NCBI GenBank assembly: GCA_900095095.1
Contig: FMBT01000316.1
Location: forward strand, 124,001 to 188,000
Length of the DNA: 64,000 nucleotides
From: Fragilariopsis cylindrus CCMP1102
Lineage: Eukaryota > Bacillariophyta > Bacillariophyceae > Bacillariales > Bacillariaceae
Direction: 5' to 3'
Both the position numbers and the translations under genes were made by a program. Positions within the stretch are counted from its first letter, which is position 1; each line of letters opens with the position of its first letter. Of the stretch, positions 22,241 through 32,340 are shown one piece after another. The notes under the pieces were generated by a model. That model had not been told where the DNA came from, made no database searches, and was given only the letters and a program-made list of their open reading frames with translations.

Positions 22241-23994
22241 ATGAAGGAGACTGATCATGCTACACAACGACGTGAAGAACGAGGAATCGACAAGAAAGAT
22301 TTGGAAGAGGCACTGAAATATGGAGAAGAATTACCTTGTATATATGGTCGAAAATACAAGTACAAAGGACTCATCTATATCGTCGACAGGAGGAGGAGAA
22401 AAGAAATTACGTGCTACGCAGAAAGTCTTCAACTAAAAAAGGTGAAACTTTCGAATGACATGGAACTTAAGCTTCGTGTAGCAAAAATTAGTCTAGCGAA
22501 AGACCTTGCCTGTTGGAAATCAAACACAGTGTTGGTTGTTGATACGTCGGGCAGTATGAGAGAAAGTGATGTATGGGGTGCTCGATCTCGATTGGATGCC
22601 GTTTGGATTTGTATAGCTTTAGATTTCATTGCACATCGTATCGAATCGGGGAATGCAGGATTTTACGACGCAGTCTCGGTGGTTCTTTTAGGTGAAAGTG
22701 CTCCTGTTTTGATAGGTAAGTAGAAAAAATAAGGCAATAGCTCGGCGAAAATTACGATGCTAACATATTTTTATCTCTAAATTGTTTCATACAACCCTAT
22801 TAGAAGCACAACCAACTAGCTGGGAGCTATTTAATAAGATCGTGGATATTTACAATAATAGGAGCGTTTTAGCTAAAAGTCACGGGTTTTATGTGCCCAG
22901 TTTAGAAAAAGCTGAAAAGATTTTAACGTGGAACAATAATTCTTCATGTGCTCTAGCGCTTTGTTTTCTTTCGGATGGCCGCCCGTCCGATCAAGGAAGA
23001 GCAAGCGATTCAATTCTTAACAACGTCGAGTCCCTGGGTATGAGATTTGGACGTCGTCTTACTTTTACAGCGATCGGTATTGGCAATCATTCCGACGAAT
23101 TTGAAATGCTAAAAAATATGGTTGGTGTTGCGAAGGACTATGGTGTCCAGTCGTTCTTTGTGTTACCTTCAATGACGACGTCATCGCTTGGGGTATCTTT
23201 GACATCGACAGCCACAACAATAACAAAGACTCAGACAGAGATGACCGATCTTAAGACTATGAAGCAAAAAAAAGTTCGCAATGTTCTTCGTGAATCAAGA
23301 AGGAAGGCAAACGAAGAAGTGGTTTCTTTCGTCACACCCGAGGACTATTGGATCTATCCTTTAAGGATGGTAACTCGACGAATTTACCTTGTATGACGTA
23401 AAGATGGGATGGCAAAGCGTACTCGTTGAGGAAAAGATCGATCACGAAGCCTGGCATAAATGGAACATGAATAATGAATATGTTGAAGGTATGGATGCGG
23501 CGCCAGAGTTTAACCACGAAAAAATGAGATCAGCATTAGACCACCTTACTAATATTGAACATAACGAAGGAGAAGACGAAGACGACATAGTAGGTATGAG
23601 TGGTTTCATTGGTGAACTCGATGCAATAGATGAATGCGAGGAAGAAAATTCATTAGACAACGACGACGGCAACAGCAACGGCGACGATTCAACAGTAAGG
23701 AACGTAGAAGCGATCAAATTTAGTGTTCCAGAAGTGGCACAGGCATTTTCACACTTTAGTTATCTTGCTAAAGGAAGGAAAAGATTGATTTGTGATTTAC
23801 AGGGTGTTTATGACAAAACTACAAATACCATAAATTTACGGATCCCGTCATCCATTACTTTAATTACGGTGGGCAAGAACGCGAAAATGTACATGGCCGT
23901 ACAGACCCACAAAGATTGTTGTGGTCATCTTTGCCGCCTGGTTACAGGTGGATTCAAGAAAAGTCGTCGTAATAACGTGAACAATAATAGCTGA
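22241..23994 (+). pseudogene. Decayed DUF4258 / vWA / alpha-kinase gene
   Basis: ATG at 22241; intron 22716-22803 (GTAAGT...TTAG) keeps the frame. The N-terminus (DHATQRREERGIDKKDLEEA) is a DUF4258-like module. A vWA domain follows with an intact MIDAS start DTSGSM and a later DGRPSD. After 'FVTPEDYWIYPL' the frame closes at 23396. The alpha-kinase part continues in another frame (LVEEKIDHEAWHKWN, AFSHFSYLAKGRKRLICDLQ), then in a third (TDPVIHYFNYGG, VHGRTD), and returns for THKDCCGHLCRL. The N-lobe with the nucleotide-binding Lys is missing, as is the G.KGI.DFF segment after GRTD. The family fuses a vWA domain to an atypical kinase. Here the vWA half could still be translated, but the kinase half looks dead. 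Sequencing errors cannot explain the missing N-lobe. Confidence 0.8.
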
Positions 23995-24708
23995 ACTAAT
24001 ATATAATAGGATGCGGTATATGAGATCTATGATCTGGCTTGCACAGAGAGTCGTAACGTTATCTTGTATGTAGTTACGATGATATTCCTTTATCATTGGC
24101 TTGCGTGAGCTTGAAAGTAATTTTATTACTGTCGTACGTACCCCTTCTGATCGTACCAAAAAAATTTAGGGTGGTTCTTCATTCAAAGCAAATTAAATTG
24201 ATGACCGTACTGTAGTTGATACTAGCACATTGCGGTCTGTTTCTCCTTTTTTTCTGAGTGGAAAGTGAGACACTGTGGTATCTAATCGACAATTAAGTGC
24301 ACAAATTTTCAGAGAGAGAGAGACATGTATCAGTACAAAAATTAGCTTTTGATGATGCTGTTGTCATTGTCGATATAGAGGTAGTATAGATAAACAGTGA
24401 CATTAAACCGGCTGTCTCCTTGTTGTGAGCATCTTTGGTTCGTATGTTGGGTCAATCCAATTAAGAGCAATCTCTTTACGGAAGAGAACATGTATACATA
24501 TACGACACAATAATAAACTACTGTTACAGTACTATAATATTTGTACTAAATGTATTAAGGTATTATTAATAATGTCTGTGTATTATTTTTATATTATTAT
24601 GATTTGATTTGATTCAATTCAATTCAGTTCATTATTTAATATTGTCATCCTCCTAAATGGAATCCAAGATTATTCTTGAATTTGAATAGTTTCATTTTGT
24701 ATCAATTT
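23995..24708. other. Intergenic region, no gene seen
   Basis: A/T-rich spacer between the decayed kinase gene and the 3' end of the minus-strand MsrA gene. It has a short GA run (24313-24323) and TTGATTCAATTC-type repeats (24604-24630). The small ORFs present have no recognisable content. Confidence 0.5.
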
Positions 24709-25674
24709 TTAATATTCTCCTGCTAAAATTACACCATTTGGTGCATTCACAACGGAACAACCTTTTTGTGGTGCATGTTTACTCCAAAATGTTTCCGGTA
24801 ATTTTGGACGATGATAGTCATTTAATTTATCATCATCACCAAATGGAGTCCATTCCTCATAGGATGGTACCGACACGCCTTGTGGTTTTGCCGAACAATA
24901 GGGACGTGCACCAGGCTTTGCTAAATATTGTTGATGATAACTTTCACCAAAATACCATAATTGATCATAATCCGTGGCCGCAGCAATTTCGGTTGTTATT
25001 GACTTTCCATTATTTAATGCTGTTTCATAAGCAACTTTGGACGATTCAATTAATTGTTTTTGTTCATCATCAAAATAATAAAATCCAGAACGATATTGTG
25101 TTCCACGATCATTTCCTTGTCCCATCCCTGAACAGGGATCATGGGCTTCCCAAAACCAACGTAAAATATCGACAAAAGATATTTTAGTTGGATCATAGAC
25201 TACACGTACACCTTCCGTGTGACCCGTCCGACCCGAACAGGCTTCTTCGTACGTGGGATTGGGTGTATATCCAGCACAATATCCCACCGCCGTCGAATGT
25301 ATCCCGTCACCTGGTAATCGCCAGATACCTTTTTCACTACCCCAAAAACAACCATTGGCAAAGACCGCAACTTTCATTCCCTCTGGTACTTCTTCTAATT
25401 TATTCCCTAAAACGAAATGACGCAAGCCATCAATATTAGCCATTTTTGTAGAACGGCCGGGTAAGGCATCTTCTTTGGCAATTAATCCTTTTTCCATACC
25501 ACCACCACCACCACCACTAATTAGATCTAGAATATTTCCAATCATACTACGTTTGGTGGTAGAATTTTGAGCTGAAACTTTATGTGTCAAATTATTCGAT
25601 GAACGAGCTACGAAGGCACGAGTTGATGACGAAGCAATAGCAAACATTAGCAATGATAGAAGTGAGACCTTCAT
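24709..25674 (-). CDS. msrA: Peptide methionine-(S)-S-oxide reductase, plastid/secretory-type precursor
   Basis: Single exon of 321 codons. The catalytic motif GCFWG lies at residues 108-112, with the family blocks 'VGYCAGYTPNPTYEEACSG', 'TGHTEGVRVVYDP', 'FWEAHDP' and 'NDRGTQYRSGFYY'. This is a complete MsrA domain, which reduces methionine-S-sulfoxide in proteins using thioredoxin-type electron donors. The N-terminus (MKVSLLSLLMFAIASSSTRA|FVARSS) is a signal peptide followed by an Ala-Phe junction and a basic, Ser/Thr-rich stretch, the diatom bipartite plastid signal. Targeting is inferred. The C-terminal extension (FGDDDKL..YHRPKLPETFWSKHAPQKGCSVVNAP) contains a further Cys that may serve as a resolving residue. 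It is divergent from the PRMT gene with about 660 bp between starts. Confidence 0.95.
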   Translation of the reverse strand: MKVSLLSLLMFAIASSSTRAFVARSSNNLTHKVSAQNSTTKRSMIGNILDLISGGGGGGMEKGLIAKEDALPGRSTKMANIDGLRHFVLGNKLEEVPEGMKVAVFANGCFWGSEKGIWRLPGDGIHSTAVGYCAGYTPNPTYEEACSGRTGHTEGVRVVYDPTKISFVDILRWFWEAHDPCSGMGQGNDRGTQYRSGFYYFDDEQKQLIESSKVAYETALNNGKSITTEIAAATDYDQLWYFGESYHQQYLAKPGARPYCSAKPQGVSVPSYEEWTPFGDDDKLNDYHRPKLPETFWSKHAPQKGCSVVNAPNGVILAGEY

Positions 25675-26337
25675 GATATTATTTGATTATCACACGTTTT
25701 GCTTTTTTTGTGAGAGCAAAGCGATGCTTGTTGTCGAAACCCAAACAAAGAGATCTTTTAAGATTGATGACTAAGTCTCACGGGCGGCGATTTACGGTAG
25801 ATTGATGATGAGGAGATCATGCTGGGCGGATGTGAAACAAAAAGCATGACTGAGTTTGTTGTCGTGTGTGTGTGTTGTGATTGATTTGCGATCTTGCGAT
25901 CTTGCGATTCACACGGCAACAACACGTCATCATCGATTGTTGATCCATGACTGAATTGAATCAAATTTAATATGAATGAATCAATCATCAATTTCAATCG
26001 AGTGAGTCAAGCAAAGTACAAAGTACTCTGTATAAGTGAAGTGTGGTCCTATTCACAAAACGTTGCTGCTTTCTTTCACGGTAACCACACAAGATTTGCC
26101 CACGCTTTTTACAAATTTCAAATCTTCTTCATTTTCTTTTTTAGTATCATCTTATTTCAGTGTTTTTTTTATGATATACACAGTACATACAGTACAATAC
26201 CATCCTACGACTGAAGTACCAGAGAAAGACCAAAACACCGATTCTATTCTATTCCAATCGCCCCTACTACCGGTATATCTATTTATTCATCACTCGTCGT
26301 CCCCCCCCCCCCCCCCCAAAGAGAAAAATCGAAAAAA
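25675..26337. promoter_or_regulatory. Shared divergent upstream region of msrA and the PRMT gene
   Basis: Both start codons face outwards, so the 663 bp must hold both promoters. Visible features are a GCGATCTTGCGATCTTGCGA triplet repeat (25889-25911), a GTGTGTGTGT run (25865-25875) and a run of about 17 C (26301-26317) directly in the PRMT leader. No TATA box can be chosen with confidence. Confidence 0.45.
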
Positions 26338-27966
26338 ATGGCCGTTGTATCAGCTGTAATATCAGCTCGTCATCGTAATCATCATCATCCTAATAGTGTG
26401 ATGAACTTCCTTATATATATTGTCGTTCTTGCTGCTCTTCTAGTAGTATCAACGACGACGATGATCACGCCGGTTTATGCTGAAGCTGGTGCTGCTTGTG
26501 ACGAAAAAGATGGATCTTGTGAAAATCCTGATGCCATTGATCCAGCTGATGATGATGAATCAATTCCATCATTTAAATATGATAACACTGGTGACAGTAG
26601 TAAAGCAGAAATAACAAAATCCAAAGATATGGCTGAATATTTTAGTGCGTATGCGGAATTACATCATCAAAAAGATATGTTAGAAGATATACATCGAATG
26701 GATTCATATTATAATGCAATAATGAATAATGCTGCAGAATGTTTCAAAGACAAAGTTGTATTAGATGTGGGTACTGGATCAGGGATATTAGCATTATGGG
26801 CTGCGAAAGCTGGTGCACGCAAAGTCTACGCTATTGAATATACGGATATGGCCTATAATGCTAGACAATTAATTAAAGATAATGGTTATGAACATATTAT
26901 TACGGTCCTACAAGGTACTGTGGAAAGTATTACATTACCTCTAAAGGAAGATGGTTTATTATTGATTGACAATGAAGGTAATGAACCAGATGAACATGTC
27001 ATTGATGTGATTGTAAGTGAATGGATGGGATATATGTTATTAAGAGAAAGTATGTTAGATTCGGTATTAATAGCACGTGATAAATATTTAAAACCATCCA
27101 CGGGATTAATGTTTCCATCACATGCGACAATCTACTTAGCACCAATTACTGATGAAAGTCAACGTCTCGATAATATCAATAATTATAAAGATAGTATAGA
27201 TGATTGGTATGACTTTGTAGAAAGGACACAAACATCATATGGAATTGATTATGATACATTGACAGAAAAATATAATCAAGAACAATTAGATTATTATATC
27301 TATCATAGTCATTGGAAAGAATATCAACAAACAAATAATGGCAATGATGGCAATGATGACGATGTTTTAATATTACCACAAGAAGATAGTCAAATTATCA
27401 AACAATTAGATCTAATTACATGTACATTAAAAGATACACGTGGTATATTAGGAGTTTCTAATTCTGTAAATGGTAATTATGAAAACAATCTATTTGATTT
27501 TGTGATTGATGATTCAACACAAATGCAAAAACCAATCAGTGGTTTTTTATCATGGTTTACTACTGATTTTAAATCACGTACTGATAGCAAAGTCACACAA
27601 GAAACACCGAAATTAAAAACTCCCTATGTGACATTAAATACCGGTCCAAATCAAATACCATCGACACATTGGGGACAACAAGCATTTTATTTTAAAAATT
27701 CCATCCGTATACAAATGGATTTTAAAAAAGCGGCATTACTGTCTGGTGAGATTACTAAACCCACCAATGGTGACGATGATGAAGAATTGTTGACTGTTCA
27801 TTTAAAAGGTAAAATTGAATTAGTAAGAACCAAAAAAAATAAACGTTTATATAATGTACGTATAGAACATCATATAGAAGAAATTAGTAGTTCAACAAAT
27901 TCAACAAATAAAGATATTATAACACGTCAAACTGATAGTATTGAAGCTACATATAAAATAGCATAG
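26338..27966 (+). CDS. Type I-like protein arginine N-methyltransferase with signal peptide
   Basis: Single exon of 542 codons. The SAM-binding motifs are 'VLDVGTGSGILALWAAKAGA' (about residue 141) and 'VYAIEYTDMA'. The double-E loop is complete (SEWMGYMLLRESMLDSV) and the THW loop is present (STHWGQQAFYF), so the enzyme should be active, transferring methyl groups from SAM to arginine side chains. The usual 'YF.SYAELHHQKDML' start of the PRMT core is at about residue 100. Unusually, the core is preceded by a hydrophobic segment (MNFLIYIVVLAALLVVSTTT) and an acidic linker with two Cys, which looks like a signal peptide or N-terminal anchor. PRMTs are normally cytosolic or nuclear. A downstream ATG at residue 22 would still leave the hydrophobic segment in place. 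Confidence 0.92.
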   Translation: MAVVSAVISARHRNHHHPNSVMNFLIYIVVLAALLVVSTTTMITPVYAEAGAACDEKDGSCENPDAIDPADDDESIPSFKYDNTGDSSKAEITKSKDMAEYFSAYAELHHQKDMLEDIHRMDSYYNAIMNNAAECFKDKVVLDVGTGSGILALWAAKAGARKVYAIEYTDMAYNARQLIKDNGYEHIITVLQGTVESITLPLKEDGLLLIDNEGNEPDEHVIDVIVSEWMGYMLLRESMLDSVLIARDKYLKPSTGLMFPSHATIYLAPITDESQRLDNINNYKDSIDDWYDFVERTQTSYGIDYDTLTEKYNQEQLDYYIYHSHWKEYQQTNNGNDGNDDDVLILPQEDSQIIKQLDLITCTLKDTRGILGVSNSVNGNYENNLFDFVIDDSTQMQKPISGFLSWFTTDFKSRTDSKVTQETPKLKTPYVTLNTGPNQIPSTHWGQQAFYFKNSIRIQMDFKKAALLSGEITKPTNGDDDEELLTVHLKGKIELVRTKKNKRLYNVRIEHHIEEISSSTNSTNKDIITRQTDSIEATYKIA

Positions 27967-28440
27967 CATAAACATATAAATACAGATAAAATTGACAATG
28001 GAAAAAAAAAAATGACAGGCCGTTTATAAACAACGTTTCGTTTGTGTAAGACTGAGATGAGATGAGATGAGGTTTGTAAAATATGAAGAAGAAGAAGAAG
28101 AAGAAGAAGAAAGAAAAAGAAAAAAATACAGTACTGCACCAAAATAAATAAATATTGTAGAAGAAATTTCAGGTAAAAATGATGTTATTACACGTCAAAC
28201 TGATAGCATTGAAGCTACATATAAAATAGCTTAAAAATACAAATAAGATTGATAATGAAAAAAGAGGAGAAATGAAAGAAAAGAAACGAAAGACAGTTTA
28301 TAAAACAACGTTTCGTTTAAGTTTGAGAGTTCGTGTAAGACTGAGATGAGATTAGATGAGATGAGATGAGGTTTGTAAAACGTAAAGGAGGAAGGAAGAA
28401 AAAAATACGGTACAGTACTGCACCAAGATAAATAAATAAT
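27880..28440 (+). repeat. Tandem duplication of the PRMT gene 3' end
   Basis: The last codons and 3' flank of the PRMT gene (about 27880-28150) recur at about 28156-28440. The second copy still reads VEEISGKNDVITRQTDSIEA then TYKIA and a stop. It also repeats the flank: an ACAACGTTTCGTTT block, GTAAGACTGAGATGAGAT, GATGAGGTTTGTAAAA and TACAGTACTGCACCAA. Differences are scattered substitutions and a GAA-run length change. The second copy has no start and is not a gene. Confidence 0.88.
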
Positions 28441-29169
28441 GTTATAATATATAATAGTTAAATGAATTATGTAACCGAGAACTTGTTTATTTGTTTGTTT
28501 GTTCCAATCTAGTTTTATTTGTTCCAGTCTAGCTTTTCATTTTCTAAAGTTTCATTTTCTTTTCTTCTTACCTAGTGCAAGTACATGAATCCATTGCACA
28601 CATTTTGCCCCTGATGACTTATGACGATGTATCATTGAGTAGCTATTGATTCGTGATATATATATATATATATATATATATCCTATTTCTTCCGAAAAAA
28701 GTACTAGTAGAATCGATGGAAAAAAAAATGAAAGTTGATGCAGCCATGACGATTTTTTTTATTTTTTATTTATTTCAATCTTGTTTGAATATTATAATTC
28801 CATTCATTCACGTTATTTACCCCCTAATCATATATTTTCTCCCCCAAATATTTACTTAATGAAATAGAATCAATCATGAAGAGAATTTTGAGTGCGTGTG
28901 TGACGTGACACAAGAATCCAATCAAAAAATTTAAAATAAAATGAAATCATGTGATGATAGCAACGTCCAAAAAAGCTTTGATTTGGAATCTTGACGAGAA
29001 TAATTCTGATTGTTCTTCATAATTAATAGGTTTACACACAGCATCCGCAGTACAGGAGAACCGACGATCCGGTAGACGACCTCGCTCAGCTATATTTTAC
29101 AAGGACTTATATTGACAAGCTTAGTAGCAAGAGAGATAGATCAAAATTGCTTTCTCAACAACGACGATA
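28441..29169. other. Intergenic region, no gene seen
   Basis: A/T-rich, with TTTGTTTG repeats (28485-28503) and a perfect (TA)13 microsatellite at 28656-28681. The last 130 bases before 29170 are less A/T-rich and probably form the leader of the next gene. Confidence 0.5.
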
Positions 29170-30792
29170 ATGATCATAACGACAGCGACTACGATGACGA
29201 TGACGGCACTATCATTGATTTCCTGTGCGTTGTTCAATATTCTTCTCGTTGTGGAAGCTTTCCATCCGATTGCGCTCACTACTACTAGTACACGTATTAC
29301 TACCCGAACAACACAACGAATAACACCACCAAAAACAATTATGTATCGAATACGATGTGAAAATAAATATTATCAATTAGAAGAATTAGAAGATGCGGAA
29401 AATTGTACTACTGAATTATTTTTAAAAGAGAATGGATCAGTCGAAATTGGTGAAACCGATGGACCATTATTTGTTACTGCTATTGGGAATTGGGAAATTT
29501 CCAATAATAAATTTGCCATGTCGATTACAAAAAAATTTAAAGTAGGGAATGATCGTACCGATATGGGTGAATTTACCTTTGACGTCGAACGTGTCTTTGA
29601 AGGTGAGATGACAGTAGTCGGTGGTACCGAAGTGGCAGTCAATGGCAAAATATTTGCTGAAGATTTAACATTAGATAAAATGACAAAAGAAGTGGGATTT
29701 TTTAATATGATTGATGGTACCGATGTTCGATTAGAGAAACGAGATGATGCTGTACCAAGAGAAAGTGCAGGGGGAATTCCATCACCAATTGATTCCAATG
29801 ATGTTGTAGATCATGGTGGTATACCCAAAGAATGGGGTATGACAGCAACTGAATTAGCACAAGTATCACAACAAGTTACTGGTACCAGTAGTAGTAGTTC
29901 GTCATCGTCGTCATCGTACGAACAACAGCTACAACAACAGCAAGCATACGGACAACAACAACAGCAACCACAAGCACAAGCACAACAAGGATACGGTCAA
30001 CCATCACAACAGTCGCCAGGAGGCAGTGGTGGTGGTGGATTACCTGAATACGGTGCAGGAAATTTTGGACAAGCCTCAGAAGGATATGGTGGAAGTACTG
30101 GACAACAACAACAACAAGGTGGAACTGGTGATTGGGGTAGTACTAGTAATAATGGTGGTGGTGGCTATGGAAATAATAATTATGGCGGACAGCAACAGCA
30201 ACAACAATCTCCGCCACCACAACAGCAACAAGGCCGCGGTGGTAGTGGATTACCAGAATTTGGTGGTGGTAGTTTCGGACAAGAATCACAAGGATATGGT
30301 GGTAGTGGAAATGGTGGTGGTGGATTTGGAGGATATGGACAACAAGAGCAACAACAACAACAATATGGACAACCTTCTCCTCCACAGCAACAGCAACAAC
30401 AACAACAACAACAAAATGATCCCGGTCCACCATCATTTTCAGGATACAATACTAATAATTATGGACAACAACAACAACCACCACCACCGCAGCAACAGTC
30501 GTACGATCAACAACAACAGCAGCAACCGCAACAAGTAGCACCACCAGCATATGGACAGCAAGGAGGACAGCAGACTTATGATCAACAATTACAAGCAGCG
30601 TATGGACAACAACAACAACAACAGCACGAAGGATATGAAGAAGAGAATCTAGAACAAGATAATCAAGATTATAACGACAACAATAATAATTATTACGGTG
30701 GAGAACAGCAACAACAAAATCAAGGCGGCGGTAGTAACGGTGGATTATCACCAATGGGTTTTGGTGGAGATAGTAGTAATAACGCATGGTAA
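29170..30792 (+). CDS. Secretory/plastid-type protein with beta-rich domain and Gln/Gly-rich tail
   Basis: Single exon of 540 codons. It has a signal peptide-like start ending in 'VVEA|FHPIAL' (Ala-Phe type junction) followed by a Thr/Arg-rich transit-like stretch. Residues about 57-205 are well ordered and beta-rich (CENKYYQLEELEDAENCTTE, FVTAIGNWEISNNKFAMSI, GEFTFDVERVFEGEMTVVGG). I do not recognise the family beyond a conserved-looking algal plastid protein. From about 232 to the end it is Gln/Gly/Tyr-rich, with a twice-repeated block (GLPEYGAGNFGQASEGYGGS and GLPEFGGGSFGQESQGYGGS, spaced by about 63 residues) and many YGQQQ units. Such tails are prone to self-assembly. Function is unknown. 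Confidence 0.8.
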   Translation: MIITTATTMTMTALSLISCALFNILLVVEAFHPIALTTTSTRITTRTTQRITPPKTIMYRIRCENKYYQLEELEDAENCTTELFLKENGSVEIGETDGPLFVTAIGNWEISNNKFAMSITKKFKVGNDRTDMGEFTFDVERVFEGEMTVVGGTEVAVNGKIFAEDLTLDKMTKEVGFFNMIDGTDVRLEKRDDAVPRESAGGIPSPIDSNDVVDHGGIPKEWGMTATELAQVSQQVTGTSSSSSSSSSSYEQQLQQQQAYGQQQQQPQAQAQQGYGQPSQQSPGGSGGGGLPEYGAGNFGQASEGYGGSTGQQQQQGGTGDWGSTSNNGGGGYGNNNYGGQQQQQQSPPPQQQQGRGGSGLPEFGGGSFGQESQGYGGSGNGGGGFGGYGQQEQQQQQYGQPSPPQQQQQQQQQQNDPGPPSFSGYNTNNYGQQQQPPPPQQQSYDQQQQQQPQQVAPPAYGQQGGQQTYDQQLQAAYGQQQQQQHEGYEEENLEQDNQDYNDNNNNYYGGEQQQQNQGGGSNGGLSPMGFGGDSSNNAW

Positions 30793-31010
30793 AAAAACAA
30801 ACAACAAATATATATATACATATAAAGTATATGAGAACTAAAGGTAAATTTAAGAAAAGAAACGAAACGGAAGAAAGCACTACCTTACTACAGAAGTGCA
30901 AACATAAACATAAACACGCTTAGTGCAATAAAAATCTAATACTTATATATATATTTATGGTGACTTATTTGTGTTCTGTATTCGTGTGTGTGTGTAAACC
31001 AATCAAACAG

Positions 31011-31966
31011 TGGATGATTCCCGAATTCAAATAATCCTACACGCACAGAATCAAAGAGCGATGATTGATATTGGCAACATGAAATAATTTCTGGAACGGA
31101 GATGTTATTTTAATGCTTCTTCGGAAAAAAGCCATAAATTGTTACGAATGCTACTACCACATTAACATAGTTAAAGCCTGCAAGATTGCCCCGGGCAGTA
31201 GGACTAGCCATGAATCCAGCCAACATCCAGACACGCCCCCCACCATCAAAGCTAAACTCGCCGTGAGTCCGAGGTTGACAGCAAACTCGATATCATGGTG
31301 AGGGTTATCGCTTCCCCCCCAAAGCGTTGGGTAGTATGGTGGCAAGACCTGAGAAGACGCCGACAACAGTGATTGCGACCTTGTTCGCGATAGTCGTCCA
31401 TCCTGGCATGGTGCTGAATCCTTGCATCCTATCTTTTTTAATTGATTTACGCGTGAAATATATGTTTATATGCAGGCAGTACTCAAAGGCGAAAATAACA
31501 AATACTTCGAAGTAGTATGCTAATTTGTCTGGTTTATGGCAAGATCTAAAACTTTGCCCCGAACCGAAGAGCGTCACGACTAAAATATGGTTTACCACGA
31601 CTAACTAAAATATGACGGGTAAGTTGTGTTTTTTCAAAAAATAAATATTATTCGTCATTTACTAACTAAGAGATCTCATTGAAATTTTTCCAAATGACCA
31701 AATCCAACCGAAACTTTTTGTCCTTGTTGAGAGTATAGATATCTATATTTCGTCTATGAACTTTGTATTAAATGGACCAATATTGATGGAGCTTCGATTT
31801 ATTACATTCCCATATTGTCATGTATCGGCTTTCTATATTTCAATTCTTAAAATGCATTAAAAAATGTGTGTGGTACTGTAGGATTTTCTGGAACTAGCTT
31901 ACCAGGATTTCTGTAATCTGCGCGTGTAGGATTCTGTGTAGGATTAATATAATTCGGGAATCATCC
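31011..31966. mobile_element. Non-autonomous element with inverted terminal repeats (MITE-like)
   Basis: The left end begins GGATGATTCCCGAATT (31012) and continues with AATCCTACAC..ACAGAATC. The right end carries the inverse (AATTCGGGAATCATCC ending 31966), preceded by the inverse of the same AATCCTACAC and AGAATC blocks. The arms total about 40 bp with small gaps. AGT flanks both outer edges (31009-31011 and 31967-31969), a possible 3-bp target duplication. No transposase is encoded. The interior includes about 450 bp of higher-GC DNA with broken minus-strand membrane-protein-like reading frames. Confidence 0.6.
31154..31445 (-). pseudogene. Broken fragment of an unidentified hydrophobic protein
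   Basis: On the minus strand, one frame reads MQGFSTMPGWTTIANKVAI then TVVGVFSGLATILP. An overlapping frame continues YYPTLWGG, then EFAVNLGLTASLALMVGGVS and WLVLLPGAI. Together they look like transmembrane segments of one former gene whose frame is lost. Base composition is clearly more GC-rich than the flanks. I cannot name the family. It lies wholly inside the inverted-repeat element, so it may be a captured host gene piece or the relic of an older gene into which the repeats inserted. Confidence 0.4.
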
Positions 31967-32340
31967 AGTGGATTGAAAATTCTACTACGTAAGCAGCGCT
32001 CGTTCGTGGGTGAAAGAAACAAAGTTATATTGTGACAGACAATCTAATTGCTACTGGTACTGGTAGATCACTTTTGCCTCTGGTGAGACGCGCGCACTGC
32101 GCACACCTCACAAATACGTCGTAGAGATGCCCTCGAGCACACAAAAAAAACGTCATCCATCAACTTTCTTCATTTTAAAAAAAAAATTATTACCATAATA
32201 AAAAATAAAAGCGACAGTACCCTGTACTGTTGTAGGATAGTCAACAAAACAACCATAAGCTATATTGGGAAGATATTGGGAAGGAAAAGAAGATAATACT
32301 GTACTGCACTGCACTGGAGGGACTCTTTATTTGTTTATAA
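31967..32340. other. 5' flank of the HAD hydrolase gene
   Basis: No gene seen. Contains poly-A runs (32143-32150, 32176-32187), a CGCGCGCACTGCGCAC stretch (32090-32105) and CTGTACTGCACTGCACTG just upstream of the ATG. Confidence 0.45.
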
